From Gammaproteobacteria bacterium (GTDB lineage Bacteria; Pseudomonadota; Gammaproteobacteria; Pseudomonadales; Azotimanducaceae), in the NCBI GenBank assembly GCA_009843635.1, contig VYDB01000027.1:1-52846 (forward strand): DNA of 52,846 bases, given 5' to 3'. The notes below the pieces were generated by a model. That model saw nothing but the letters and a program-made list of their open reading frames with translations, searched no databases and was not told the origin of the DNA. The position numbers and the translations under genes are program-made. Positions within the stretch are counted from its first letter, which is position 1, and every line of letters begins with the position of its first letter. Shown piece by piece: positions 8,064 through 16,335 of the stretch.

Positions 8064-10066
8064 ACCGATACTGGCCCAACATCACCGCCTGCCCAAGCCA
8101 ACCGCAAGGCTTCGGCCTCTTCCGGCGCCTCGGTGAGCAGCCGTTGGCCTTCCTGGATGATCTCCGGAATCAGGTGAGCGTGACGCGCTAGGTCCGCCAC
8201 CCGGAAGCGCGTCTCGCCGGTTTGCCGGGTGCCGAGAATCTCGCCGGGGCCGCGCAGGGCCAAGTCCTGTTCGGCGATGTGGAAGCCGTCCTGGCTTTCG
8301 CGAATGACCTTGAGCCGGGCCCGGCTCACCTCGCCAAGTGGCGTACCGTAGAGCAGGATGCAATAGCTCTTGCGGGTGCCGCGACCGATTCGGCCCCGAA
8401 GTTGATGGAGTTGGGCGAGCCCCAAGCGTTCCGGGTTTTCGATCACCATCAGGCTGGCGTTGGGCACATCCACGCCGACTTCAATCACCGTTGTAGCCAC
8501 CAGCAACTGATGGTCCCCAGCCTTGAATGCAGCCATGACGGCGGCTTTCTCCTCGCTCTTCATACGCCCGTGGATAAGGCCGATGCGGCGGCCCGGCAGT
8601 TGCGCCCTAAGCCTTTGCCAAGTGGTTTCGGCGGACTCCGCGTAAAGTTGATCGGAGTCCTCGATCAGGGTGCAGACCCAATAGGCCTGCTGGCCGGCAT
8701 CAAGCACCTTGGCGATGCGCGCCAACACCTCGTCCCGGCGGCTGGCAGCAACCAAGCGGGTGTCGATGGGCTGGCGTCCTGGCGGCAGCTCGTCGAGCAG
8801 GGAGACGTCCATGTCCGCATACAGGGCCATCGTGAGGGTGCGCGGTATCGGCGTTGCCGTCATGATGAGTTGATGCGGCGTGCGCCCCTTGGCCCGTAGG
8901 GCCATGCGCTGGTGGACGCCGAAACGATGCTGCTCATCGACGATGGTGACGGCCAGATTGTCGAATGCGGTGGCTTGCTGGAACAGCGCGTGGGTGCCGA
9001 CCGCGACCAAGATCTCGCCGCTGGCCAGACCGTCGAGAGTCCGCTGCCGCGTCGCCTTGCTTTGGCCGCCGGTCAGCATGGCCACCGGAATCCCCAAGGG
9101 CGTGAGCCAGCTTGAGAAGCTCAAATAGTGCTGTTCGGCAAGAATTTCGGTAGGGGCCATGAGCGCCGTCTGCGCTTGGTGCTCGGCGGCACGAATGGCG
9201 GCGAAGGCGGCCACCACGGTCTTGCCGCTACCCACATCGCCTTGCAGCAGCCGCAGCATGGGGCGGGACTGGGCGAGGTCGAGCAGCACTTCGCGCACGA
9301 CGCGCCGTTGGGCGCGGGTCAACTGGAAGCCAAGGTGCTCGAGCAGCGTTCGACCGAGCTGCTGCGCTTGCGGCAGCGGCGGCGCTTGTTGGCTCTGACG
9401 CTGGCTCTGGCGGAAGCGCATCACCAAGTAGTAGGCAGTCAACTCGTCGCGGGCGATGCGTTCCTGGGCCTGGGCGATGTCATTGTCCGTCGCGCCCGCC
9501 GCCGGCAGGTGGAGGAAGAACAGGGATTCTAGCGGCAAGGCCGAGCCTTGCGGCCAGTCCAAGGCCCGGACCTGCGCGACCAAGGCGCGCAGGCGCGTCT
9601 GTCCGAGTCCCTTGGTGGTCGGATAGACCGGTGTGAGGCGGGCTTCCAACTCGGTAGGCGGTTCGGCGTAGTCGCGATACTCCGGATGGGCCATTTCCAT
9701 CCCCGTCGGCCCGGCGCGAACCTCGCCGAAGCAACGGGCGGTGCGGCCAATCTTCAAGTTCTCCACCTGCCTTTGGCTGAAGTGGAAGAAGCGCAGCGTC
9801 AGCGCACCTTCGCCGTCGTTGAGCACCACCAACCAGTTGCGCCGCCGCCCGCGGATGATGCGGCTGTCGGTCACCTGGCCTTGCACTAGGCACTCCTGAC
9901 CAACGCGAAGGGCCCTGAGCGGAACGATTCGGGTGCGGTCCTGGTAGCGGTGCGGCAGGTGCAGCAGCAGATCCATTGCCGTGGCCACGTTCAGTCGCGC
10001 CAGGGCAGCGGCAAGGGCTGGCCCAACGCCTTTCAGCGCCGTGACCGGGGTATCGCCAGGAGTCAG
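8060..10066 (-). CDS. recG: ATP-dependent DNA helicase RecG
   Basis: A branched-DNA translocase that reverses stalled forks and processes Holliday junctions. Superfamily II motifs are visible: GDVGSGKTVVA (Walker A), VDEQHRFGV (motif II), TATPIPRT and QLRGRIGRG. The annotation extends upstream of a GTG at 9988, because the same frame continues with the conserved wedge-domain start LKGVGPALAAALARLNVATA. The best start is a CTG at 10066, overlapping the spoT stop as CTGA and preceded by GAGG at 6 bases. This gives 668 residues, close to family size; starting at 9988 would delete the GVGP motif. No ATG, GTG or TTG lies in that frame between the spoT stop and 9988. Confidence 0.93.
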   Translation of the reverse strand: MTPGDTPVTALKGVGPALAAALARLNVATAMDLLLHLPHRYQDRTRIVPLRALRVGQECLVQGQVTDSRIIRGRRRNWLVVLNDGEGALTLRFFHFSQRQVENLKIGRTARCFGEVRAGPTGMEMAHPEYRDYAEPPTELEARLTPVYPTTKGLGQTRLRALVAQVRALDWPQGSALPLESLFFLHLPAAGATDNDIAQAQERIARDELTAYYLVMRFRQSQRQSQQAPPLPQAQQLGRTLLEHLGFQLTRAQRRVVREVLLDLAQSRPMLRLLQGDVGSGKTVVAAFAAIRAAEHQAQTALMAPTEILAEQHYLSFSSWLTPLGIPVAMLTGGQSKATRQRTLDGLASGEILVAVGTHALFQQATAFDNLAVTIVDEQHRFGVHQRMALRAKGRTPHQLIMTATPIPRTLTMALYADMDVSLLDELPPGRQPIDTRLVAASRRDEVLARIAKVLDAGQQAYWVCTLIEDSDQLYAESAETTWQRLRAQLPGRRIGLIHGRMKSEEKAAVMAAFKAGDHQLLVATTVIEVGVDVPNASLMVIENPERLGLAQLHQLRGRIGRGTRKSYCILLYGTPLGEVSRARLKVIRESQDGFHIAEQDLALRGPGEILGTRQTGETRFRVADLARHAHLIPEIIQEGQRLLTEAPEEAEALRLAWAGGDVGPVSV

Positions 10067-12267
10067 GCGCTGCCTCGGGCGATGTTGATGACGGCAGGAA
10101 TGTTGCGCAGGCGGCGGATGACTTGCGCCAGATGGTTTCGGTTGGCGACGCTGACCGTCACCGAAACGGCACTGGTTTCGGCGTTGCGCTCGGTGACGTT
10201 GATGTGCTCGACTCCCGCGTTGGCGGCGGCGATGGCAGTGGCGAGGTCGGCGATGATGCCCTTGCAGCGATTGACTGACAGGTGCAGGGGCGTGTCGAAC
10301 TCACTGTCCGCGGTCTTGGTCCAGCGGGCCGGGATGATTTGTTCGGGGCGTTCCTGCTTGGCCTTGGCGATGTTCGGGCAGGACTGCGCGTGGACAGCGA
10401 AGCCCTTGCCCGGCGTCATGCGGCCGACGATGGGGTCTCCAGGCACCGGGCCGCAGCAACGGCTGCAAGTGATCACCAGCCCTTCGCCGCCGCTGATGGT
10501 GACCGGTCCGCCGTGCTCGACCGGAACCGCTTCGAAATCGGGGTCGTCGGCAGCCAGCAGCCGTTGGGCAACCGCGTAAGCCATCAAGTCGCCGACACCT
10601 ATGGCGCTCAGCACGTCGTCGAGGCGGCGGGCACCGAACTCCTTGAACACGCGCCGCAGGCGGCGGAAGTCGAGATCGCTGATCCGCGAGCCGGCGTTGG
10701 CCAAGGAGCGGTTCAGGAGTTTGCGCCCCAAGGCAATGGCTTCAGTTCGGCGGCGGTTCTTGAGGGCGTGGCGGATGCCGGCCCGGGCCTTGCCGGAGAC
10801 GGCGAAGGTGAGCCAATCGGGGCTTGGGCTGACGCTTTTGGCGGTAATGATCTCCACGCTTTGGCCGCTTTCGAGTTGCTGCGATAGGGGCGACAGAACC
10901 CGGTCGATGCGGCAGGCCGCGCAGCGGTTGCCGATGTCGGTGTGGATGGCATAGGCGAAATCCACGGGGCTTGCGCCCTTGGGCAGCTCAAGAATGTCGC
11001 CACGCGGCGTGAAGACGTAAACGTTGTCGGGGAAGAGGTCGCTCTTAAAGCTCTCGATGAACTCTTCCGGGTTGCCGGAGCGCTGCTGCATTTCCACGAG
11101 GTCGCGCATCCAGCGGTGGGTGCGCTGTCCGCCCGGCGCGTCATCCTCGGTCCCCTTGTACAGCCAATGACCCGCGATGCCGTGGTCCGCCACCTCGGCC
11201 ATGTGCTGGGTGCGGATCTGCACCTCGATGGGTGCGCCGTGGGCACCGAACAGGGTGGTGTGCAGGGATTGGTAGCCGTTGGCCTTGGGGATGGCGATGT
11301 AGTCCTTGAAACGGCCCGCAACCGGTTTGTAGAGGCCGTGCGCCACGCCCAGCGCCCGGTAGCACGCATCTGCGTCTTCCACCACGACCCGCAGGCCGAA
11401 CACGTCCATGATCTCGCGGAACGGCTTGCGCTGGCTCTTCATCTTGTTGTAGATCGAGTACAGATGCTTCTCGCGGCCGCTCACCTCGGCCGCCACGCCC
11501 TCGGCGTCGAGGGCCGCCTGCAGCGCCTTGCGGGCTTCCTTGACCAGTGCCCGCCGCCGCCCTCGGGCCTTTGCCACGGCTCGTTCGATGCGGTCCGCGC
11601 GCAGCGGATACAGCGCCGCAAAGCTCAAATCCTCAAGCTCGGTGCCGATGCGAGCCATGCCCAGCCGATAGGCGATTGGCGCGTAGTAGTCGAGGGTTTC
11701 CCGGGCGATGCGCCGCCGCCGATCCGCCGGCAATGCCCCAATGGTGCGCATGTTGTGCAGGCGGTCGGCGATCTTGACCAGCACCACCCGGACGTCCCGG
11801 GCCATCGCCAGCACCATCTTCTGCATGTTCGAGGCCTGCGCCTCCGCATGGCTGCTGAACATGGCAGACAGCTTGGAGACCCCGTCCACCAGTTCCGCCA
11901 CCGGCTTGCCGAAGTGCTTTCCCAACGTGGCCTTCGCCACCGCCGTGTCTTCGATCACGTCGTGCAGGAGCGCCGCCATCAGCGTTTCGTGGTCCATGCG
12001 CATCTGCGCCAGGATGGCGGCCACCGCCAGTGGATGGGAAATGTAGGGATGCCCCGTCAGCCGCAACTGGCCGGAATGGGCTTGATCGGCGTAGGCATAG
12101 GCAGCGCCCACGGCATCGATTTCCGCAGCGGGCAGATAGTTGCCCAATGTGTCGCGCAGCCCCGCAAACGTGCAGGGCGCGGCCACTTGGTCGCGCCGGG
12201 CCCGAGCGGCCAGCTGCGCCGAGGGGCCGGGCTCAAGATCAACCGCCGCCGCAGTCCCCCGGGCCAC
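10063..12267 (-). CDS. spoT: Bifunctional (p)ppGpp synthetase/hydrolase
   Basis: Makes and degrades the stringent-response alarmone (p)ppGpp; cytoplasmic. The 734-residue protein has an HD hydrolase domain with an intact LLHDVIEDT motif (about residues 101-108), so hydrolysis should be active. A synthetase domain follows (GREKHLYSIYNKM, IAIPKANGYQSLHT), then a TGS domain (DNVYVFTPRGDILELPKGA), a cysteine cluster (CSRCCGPVPGDP) and a C-terminal ACT domain. The GTG start has GGAGG 6 bases upstream. RelA proteins of this group lack the HD motif, so SpoT is the right call. It follows gmk directly with no rpoZ between, and recG overlaps its stop. Confidence 0.95.
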   Translation of the reverse strand: MARGTAAAVDLEPGPSAQLAARARRDQVAAPCTFAGLRDTLGNYLPAAEIDAVGAAYAYADQAHSGQLRLTGHPYISHPLAVAAILAQMRMDHETLMAALLHDVIEDTAVAKATLGKHFGKPVAELVDGVSKLSAMFSSHAEAQASNMQKMVLAMARDVRVVLVKIADRLHNMRTIGALPADRRRRIARETLDYYAPIAYRLGMARIGTELEDLSFAALYPLRADRIERAVAKARGRRRALVKEARKALQAALDAEGVAAEVSGREKHLYSIYNKMKSQRKPFREIMDVFGLRVVVEDADACYRALGVAHGLYKPVAGRFKDYIAIPKANGYQSLHTTLFGAHGAPIEVQIRTQHMAEVADHGIAGHWLYKGTEDDAPGGQRTHRWMRDLVEMQQRSGNPEEFIESFKSDLFPDNVYVFTPRGDILELPKGASPVDFAYAIHTDIGNRCAACRIDRVLSPLSQQLESGQSVEIITAKSVSPSPDWLTFAVSGKARAGIRHALKNRRRTEAIALGRKLLNRSLANAGSRISDLDFRRLRRVFKEFGARRLDDVLSAIGVGDLMAYAVAQRLLAADDPDFEAVPVEHGGPVTISGGEGLVITCSRCCGPVPGDPIVGRMTPGKGFAVHAQSCPNIAKAKQERPEQIIPARWTKTADSEFDTPLHLSVNRCKGIIADLATAIAAANAGVEHINVTERNAETSAVSVTVSVANRNHLAQVIRRLRNIPAVINIARGSA
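10073..10076 (-). promoter_or_regulatory. Ribosome-binding site supporting a CTG start for recG
   Basis: On the minus strand GAGG lies 6 bases before the CTG at 10066, inside the last codons of spoT. The GTG at 9988 has no comparable purine-rich site. With the conserved protein sequence upstream of 9988, this decides the start. Confidence 0.5.
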
Positions 12268-12380
12268 AAGCTGCCTCCAGAGTTATCTTGAGCTGCGGGA
12301 TGACATTCCCGCGTACCATAAAATGCATAAATAATGCACAAATGTCGCAATAACGCTTGAGTTTAGCCCCCAACAACCTG
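12268..12380 (-). other. gmk-spoT intergenic region lacking rpoZ
   Basis: This 113-base gap holds an A+T-rich patch at about 12310-12355, in contrast to its surroundings, which could be a spoT promoter; I could not fix -35 and -10 boxes with confidence. In many gammaproteobacteria the small omega-subunit gene rpoZ lies here. No frame in the gap encodes an omega-like protein. Confidence 0.5.
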
Positions 12381-13010
12381 TCAAGACAAGAGACCCGCCA
12401 GAAGTGAACGCTGCCGCTGCGCCTGCACGGGCGTCTTGAGGCGTTCCGCCTGAACAATGGCCCTGAGATTGTCCAGTGCGGCGTTGAAGTCGTCGTTGAC
12501 CACGACATAGTCGAAGTCGGCGACGTGGGACATTTCCGAACGCGCTTCGACCAAGCGTTTGGCCATGGATTCCGGGCTGTCCGCGCCCCGCGCCGCGAGC
12601 CGCTCCTTAAGCGTGTGCCGCGACGGCGGCAACACGAACACGCCTATCAGGTCGGGCACCTGCCCGCGAACCTGGGCGGCGCCCTGCCAGTCGATCTCCA
12701 GAATGACATCACGCCCGCCCGCCCGCTTGTCGGCCACCTCCCGCGCCGCGGTGCCGTAGCGGTGGCCGAACACCTCGGCCTGCTCAAGAAACTCCCCCGC
12801 CGCCACCATGGCCTCGAAGCCTGCGGGGTCAATGAAGTGGTAGTCCTCGCCATCGACTTCCGCGGCCCGCTTGGGGCGAGTCGTGTGGGACACCGACACC
12901 GCCAGTTGCGGATCGCCCTTCGTCAACGCCTTCACCAAGCTGGTCTTGCCGGCCCCCGAAGGCGCGGTGATGGCGAACAGCAGATGGTAGTTGTCCTTGG
13001 CGTCGGTCAT
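12381..13010 (-). CDS. gmk: Guanylate kinase
   Basis: Phosphorylates GMP to GDP with ATP, an essential step in guanine nucleotide supply; cytoplasmic. The 209-residue length is typical. The P-loop reads APSGAGKTSL (about residues 16-25), followed by the GMP-binding region SHTTRPKRAAEVDGEDYHF and EIDWQGAAQVR. The ATG lies 6 bases after the yicC stop, so the two are probably co-transcribed. Position before spoT is conserved among gammaproteobacteria and links GMP metabolism to (p)ppGpp. Confidence 0.96.
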   Translation of the reverse strand: MTDAKDNYHLLFAITAPSGAGKTSLVKALTKGDPQLAVSVSHTTRPKRAAEVDGEDYHFIDPAGFEAMVAAGEFLEQAEVFGHRYGTAAREVADKRAGGRDVILEIDWQGAAQVRGQVPDLIGVFVLPPSRHTLKERLAARGADSPESMAKRLVEARSEMSHVADFDYVVVNDDFNAALDNLRAIVQAERLKTPVQAQRQRSLLAGLLS

Positions 13011-13016
13011 GGGCCG

Positions 13017-13883
13017 CTATTCAAGGTTCTGCACCTGTTCGCGGATCTGGTCGATGGCAACCTTCAAATCCACGGCAACCCGGGAGGCGCTCGGCAGCAC
13101 CGACTTGGCCGCCAAGGTATTGGCTTCTCGCATCAACTCCTGGGCCAGAAAGTCCAGCCGACGCCCGTGAGGGCCGGGGTCGTTCAGGCGCGAACGGGCC
13201 TCTTGAAGGTGGATGGCCAACCGATCCAGCTCTTCGGCCACGTCGGCCTTCTGCGCCAACAGGGCGACTTCCTGGGCCAAGCGGTCGGCGGCGACATCCG
13301 CCTTGAGCTCCGCCAACCGGCCTTGGAGCCGAACGCGCAGATCTTCGGCAACGCCGGCGCTGAGCTGGCGACACTCGGCCAGGATGCCGTCGATCTGGTC
13401 CAAACGCTGGACGACGGCCTCCTTGAGTGCTTGGCCCTCACTGCGCCGGGCTTCCACCAAGGCGTCGAGCGCGGTCTCAAACAGCGCCTTGATAGCCTCC
13501 GCCACCGGCCCCTCGGGGTTGATGGCGGCTTGCTGCAGCATTCCCGGCCAGCGCAGCAGATCCATGGGATTGCTGGTGTGCGCCTCCGGAGCATCGCGCC
13601 GCACTCGTTCCAACGTGGCCAGCAACTGCAGCAGCAGGGGCCTGTTCAGCTCCAAGGCCTCGGTAGAACTGTTCTGGTTGATGGCCAGCACGCACATCAA
13701 CTTGCCTCGCTGGAGCCGGCGGGCGGCGGCTTCACGCAACGGATATTCGAGGGACCGCAGTTCATCGGGCAGGCGAAACTGCACATCGAGAAAGCGATGG
13801 TTCACCGCCCGCAGTTCCCAACCGATTTCGCAACCAGCCGCCGTATCCTGACAGCGGGCGAAGGCGGTCATGCTTTGCACCAT
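13017..13883 (-). CDS. yicC: YicC family protein (YicC-like endoribonuclease family)
   Basis: A conserved protein of about 288 residues with the family's start MVQSMTAFAR and end LEVKVAIDQIREQVQN-like region (here DLKVAIDQIREQVQNLE). The family has been linked to RNA cleavage and sRNA decay and to stationary-phase survival. The frame is open further upstream to 13970, but that extension is not conserved and I place the start at the ATG at 13883, matching the usual length. A second ATG three codons upstream is also possible. It is followed closely by gmk, the commonest neighbour of this family. Confidence 0.9.
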   Translation of the reverse strand: MVQSMTAFARCQDTAAGCEIGWELRAVNHRFLDVQFRLPDELRSLEYPLREAAARRLQRGKLMCVLAINQNSSTEALELNRPLLLQLLATLERVRRDAPEAHTSNPMDLLRWPGMLQQAAINPEGPVAEAIKALFETALDALVEARRSEGQALKEAVVQRLDQIDGILAECRQLSAGVAEDLRVRLQGRLAELKADVAADRLAQEVALLAQKADVAEELDRLAIHLQEARSRLNDPGPHGRRLDFLAQELMREANTLAAKSVLPSASRVAVDLKVAIDQIREQVQNLE

Positions 13884-13971
13884 GGCGAACATCCAAGCCG
13901 AACAGGCGGCTTGGATTCTACTCGAACATCGCAACGCCCGCCGGGATGCGGCAGCGCCACGAACGTGCAAG

Positions 13972-14178
13972 CTATTCGTCGAGCACGGCCCAGGCGATGA
14001 GGTAGGCGGCGATGGTGATCTTGGGCAGAAAGAGCGCAGTGACGATCACCCCCACTCGAACAAAGGCGGGGTCGGTGCCGAACGCCTTCGCAAAACCCGC
14101 GCAAACACCCGCGATCCAAGCGTTTTCCTTGTCAAGGCGCACGGTGCGCCGCAGTCGATGAAGGTGGTTTGTGGCCAT
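13972..14178 (-). CDS. PspC-domain small membrane protein
   Basis: A 68-residue protein with a basic N-terminus (HRLRRTVRLDKENAWIAGVC) and one hydrophobic segment (VRVGVIVTALFLPKITIAAY, about 43-62). This is the core PspC fold without the longer C-terminal part of phage-shock PspC. The full-length family member is an inner-membrane stress sensor; whether this short version senses anything is unknown. The ATG overlaps the stop of the upstream small membrane-protein gene (TAATG), and a GGAAG site lies 5 bases before it. Confidence 0.8.
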   Translation of the reverse strand: MATNHLHRLRRTVRLDKENAWIAGVCAGFAKAFGTDPAFVRVGVIVTALFLPKITIAAYLIAWAVLDE

Positions 14179-14402
14179 TAGGGCTTCCAAGAATCGAAGA
14201 TGGTCTGGATGTGGAGCCAAGCGGGGATGAAGTCAACATCGGCGCCCACGTAGTTGGATGCGCCGACACTCGGCAGCGCTTGGTCAGCAAAGACGCCGAA
14301 GGCGATGAACACCGCGGCGAGCAGGAGTATCGCCGCCAAGGTCGCTCTTGGCTGGCGGATTCGGGAAAGGCGGAAACTGTCTTTCATGTCAACAAAATCC
14401 AT
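14178..14402 (-). CDS. Small single-pass membrane protein, unknown function
   Basis: About 74 residues from the ATG at 14402 (69 from the ATG at 14387). A basic N-terminus (RLSRIRQPR) leads into one hydrophobic helix (ATLAAILLLAAVFIAFGVFA), then a short tail with several aromatic residues. I do not recognise the family. Support for coding: its TAA overlaps the ATG of the PspC gene, and the charge pattern fits an inner-membrane anchor. The start is uncertain, because an AGGTGA site lies 13 bases before the first ATG. The frame is open further upstream, but that part looks non-coding. Confidence 0.55.
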   Translation of the reverse strand: MDFVDMKDSFRLSRIRQPRATLAAILLLAAVFIAFGVFADQALPSVGASNYVGADVDFIPAWLHIQTIFDSWKP

Positions 14403-14671
14403 TGTTCGGGTCGTTTCACCTTCACTGCTATCAATAGTCGTGCCAACCGCCAATAACCGCGGAATGGCGGCGTTCCAAGCCATGTTGGAACGAATTCGGT
14501 CTATTTGGTGTGGGGAAATCCGCCTAATATTGGTCAAATTGGCATATTGAGTTGCGATGGGCGACAAAACGCACGGCGACCCCGCCCAACCGCTGACAAG
14601 TGCTCTCCTTGGCCTTGGGTTAAACTATCCGTCCCATTCAACACCAACCGCCCTCAAGGAGACCGTTTTCA
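14403..14671. other. Divergent intergenic region before the acyl-CoA ligase
   Basis: 269 bases separate the small membrane-protein gene (-) from the acyl-CoA ligase (+), so promoters for both units are expected here. The stretch is more A+T rich at 14490-14560. I found no convincing paired -35/-10 boxes. AAGGAG at 14656-14661 is the ligase ribosome site. Confidence 0.5.
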
Positions 14672-16324
14672 ATGGCCATGCAACGCACGCCCCTGCTGAT
14701 GTCCAACATCCTCGACCGAGGCGCCAAGGTCGCGCCCCATGAAGAGATCGTGACGGCAACCGAGGATGGCGTGCGCCGTCAGACCTACCTTGAGACTCGC
14801 AACCGGGCGCATCAATTGGCCCATGCGCTCCGTCAAGCGGGCATCGGCGTCGGCGACCGGGTGGGCACCTTCATGTGGAACGGCTCCCGGCATCTTGAGG
14901 CCTACCATGCCTGCGCCGGCATGGGGGCGGTGCTGCACACGCTGAACATCCGCCTGAGCCCCAAGGACCTAGAGTACATCATCAATCACGCTGGCGATAA
15001 GCTCATCATCGTGGATGCCGACGCACTGCCCCTGCTCGAGGTGCTCAAGGACGTGATTCCGACCGTGGAGCAGGTGGTGGTGGCCACCGAAGCGGGCTTC
15101 GAGGGTTGGTCAACCAGCCTGCCCAAGGCGGTGGACTACGAAGCCTTCATCGATGGGCAGCCCACCGAATACGAGTGGCCGGAGATCAGTGAAAACGCCC
15201 CCTTGGGCCTGTGCTACACCAGCGGCACCACCGGCAACCCCAAGGGTGTGGAGTACGAGCACCGCTCCCAGTACCTGCACACCCTGACCCAGTGCATGAC
15301 CGACTCCATGGGCCTCTCCGGTGCCGACACCGTCCTCGGCGTCGTGCCGATGTTCCACGCCATGGGCTGGGGCATCCCCTGGTCGGCGCTAATGCTCGGC
15401 TGCAAGCAAGTCATGCCACATCGATTCATGGCCCCGGACCGGCTGCTCGGCCTCCTGGCGGATGAAGGCGTGACCTTGTCGGCGGGCGTGCCCACCATCT
15501 GGCAGGGCGTGAAGAGCCTGGTTGAAGCCAATTCGGGCCAATATGACCTCTCCAGCCTCTCAAGGCTTACCTGCGGGGGCTCCGCGCCGCCGCCGTCCTT
15601 GATCCGGTGGTACTGGGACACCTTGGGCGTGGAGATGATCCAAGGCTGGGGCATGACCGAAACCTCGCCCTTGGCCACGCTGTCCCGGCGCGTGATGAAG
15701 CGCAGCCAACTTTCGCTGTCCGAGGATGCCCAATTCGAGAACGTGGCCAAGGCTGGCCAAATCATGCCGGGGCTGGAGCTCGACATCTTCGACGAAGCGT
15801 TCAACCGCCTGCCCCACGACGGCGAGAGCGTTGGCGAAATCCTCATCCGCGGCCCCTGGATCTGTTCGGAGTACTACCACAACCCGCAGCCCGAACGCTT
15901 CCATGACGGTTGGCTCATCACCGGCGACGTGGGCAAGATCGACCCCGAGGAGTACCTCATCATCTCCGACCGCTCCAAGGATCTGGTGAAGAGCGGTGGC
16001 GAATGGATTTCGAGCGTGGACTTGGAAAACCACATCGTCGCCCTCGACGGCGTCGCCCAAGCCTGCGTGGTGGCGCAGCCGCATCCCAAGTGGGACGAGC
16101 GCCCGGTGGCCCTAGTGGTGCTTGACGCGGGCGGATCAGTGAGCGTCAAGCGGATTCTCGACCACTGCGCCGAGGCCTTCGCCCGATGGCAACTGCCGGA
16201 CGACGTGCTCTTCGTGGACAGCGTTCCCCTCACCTCCACCGGCAAGATGGACAAGAAGGTGGTGCGCGCCGATTTGGCAGCGCAGGGCTACCAGCTTCCG
16301 GACCTCCGCGACAAGGCGGTTTGA
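14672..16324 (+). CDS. Long/medium-chain acyl-CoA ligase (AlkK-like, AMP-forming)
   Basis: Activates a fatty acid or related carboxylate to its CoA thioester through an acyl-adenylate; cytoplasmic. The 550-residue protein shows the ANL-superfamily motifs CYTSGTTGNPKGV (about 181-193), GWGMTETSPL (about 325-334), DGWLITGDVG and SGGEWISSVDLE, and ends with the catalytic lysine region TSTGKMDKKVVR. The overall pattern resembles medium-chain AlkK and the related methylmercaptopropionate-CoA ligases, so chain length and substrate are open. AAGGAG lies 10 bases before the ATG. nfeD follows 11 bases downstream. Confidence 0.9.
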   Translation: MAMQRTPLLMSNILDRGAKVAPHEEIVTATEDGVRRQTYLETRNRAHQLAHALRQAGIGVGDRVGTFMWNGSRHLEAYHACAGMGAVLHTLNIRLSPKDLEYIINHAGDKLIIVDADALPLLEVLKDVIPTVEQVVVATEAGFEGWSTSLPKAVDYEAFIDGQPTEYEWPEISENAPLGLCYTSGTTGNPKGVEYEHRSQYLHTLTQCMTDSMGLSGADTVLGVVPMFHAMGWGIPWSALMLGCKQVMPHRFMAPDRLLGLLADEGVTLSAGVPTIWQGVKSLVEANSGQYDLSSLSRLTCGGSAPPPSLIRWYWDTLGVEMIQGWGMTETSPLATLSRRVMKRSQLSLSEDAQFENVAKAGQIMPGLELDIFDEAFNRLPHDGESVGEILIRGPWICSEYYHNPQPERFHDGWLITGDVGKIDPEEYLIISDRSKDLVKSGGEWISSVDLENHIVALDGVAQACVVAQPHPKWDERPVALVVLDAGGSVSVKRILDHCAEAFARWQLPDDVLFVDSVPLTSTGKMDKKVVRADLAAQGYQLPDLRDKAV

Positions 16325-16335
16325 ACGGGCGGCCG

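Noticed and set aside
10942-12291. 449-codon plus-strand frame
   Set aside because: Antisense to spoT, whose domains are all conserved; no recognisable motif.
12239-12508. Candidate rpoZ in the gmk-spoT gap
   Set aside because: The 89-codon frame overlaps gmk and spoT and shows none of the omega-subunit sequence.
12525-14000. 491-codon plus-strand frame
   Set aside because: Antisense to gmk and yicC; a composition artefact.
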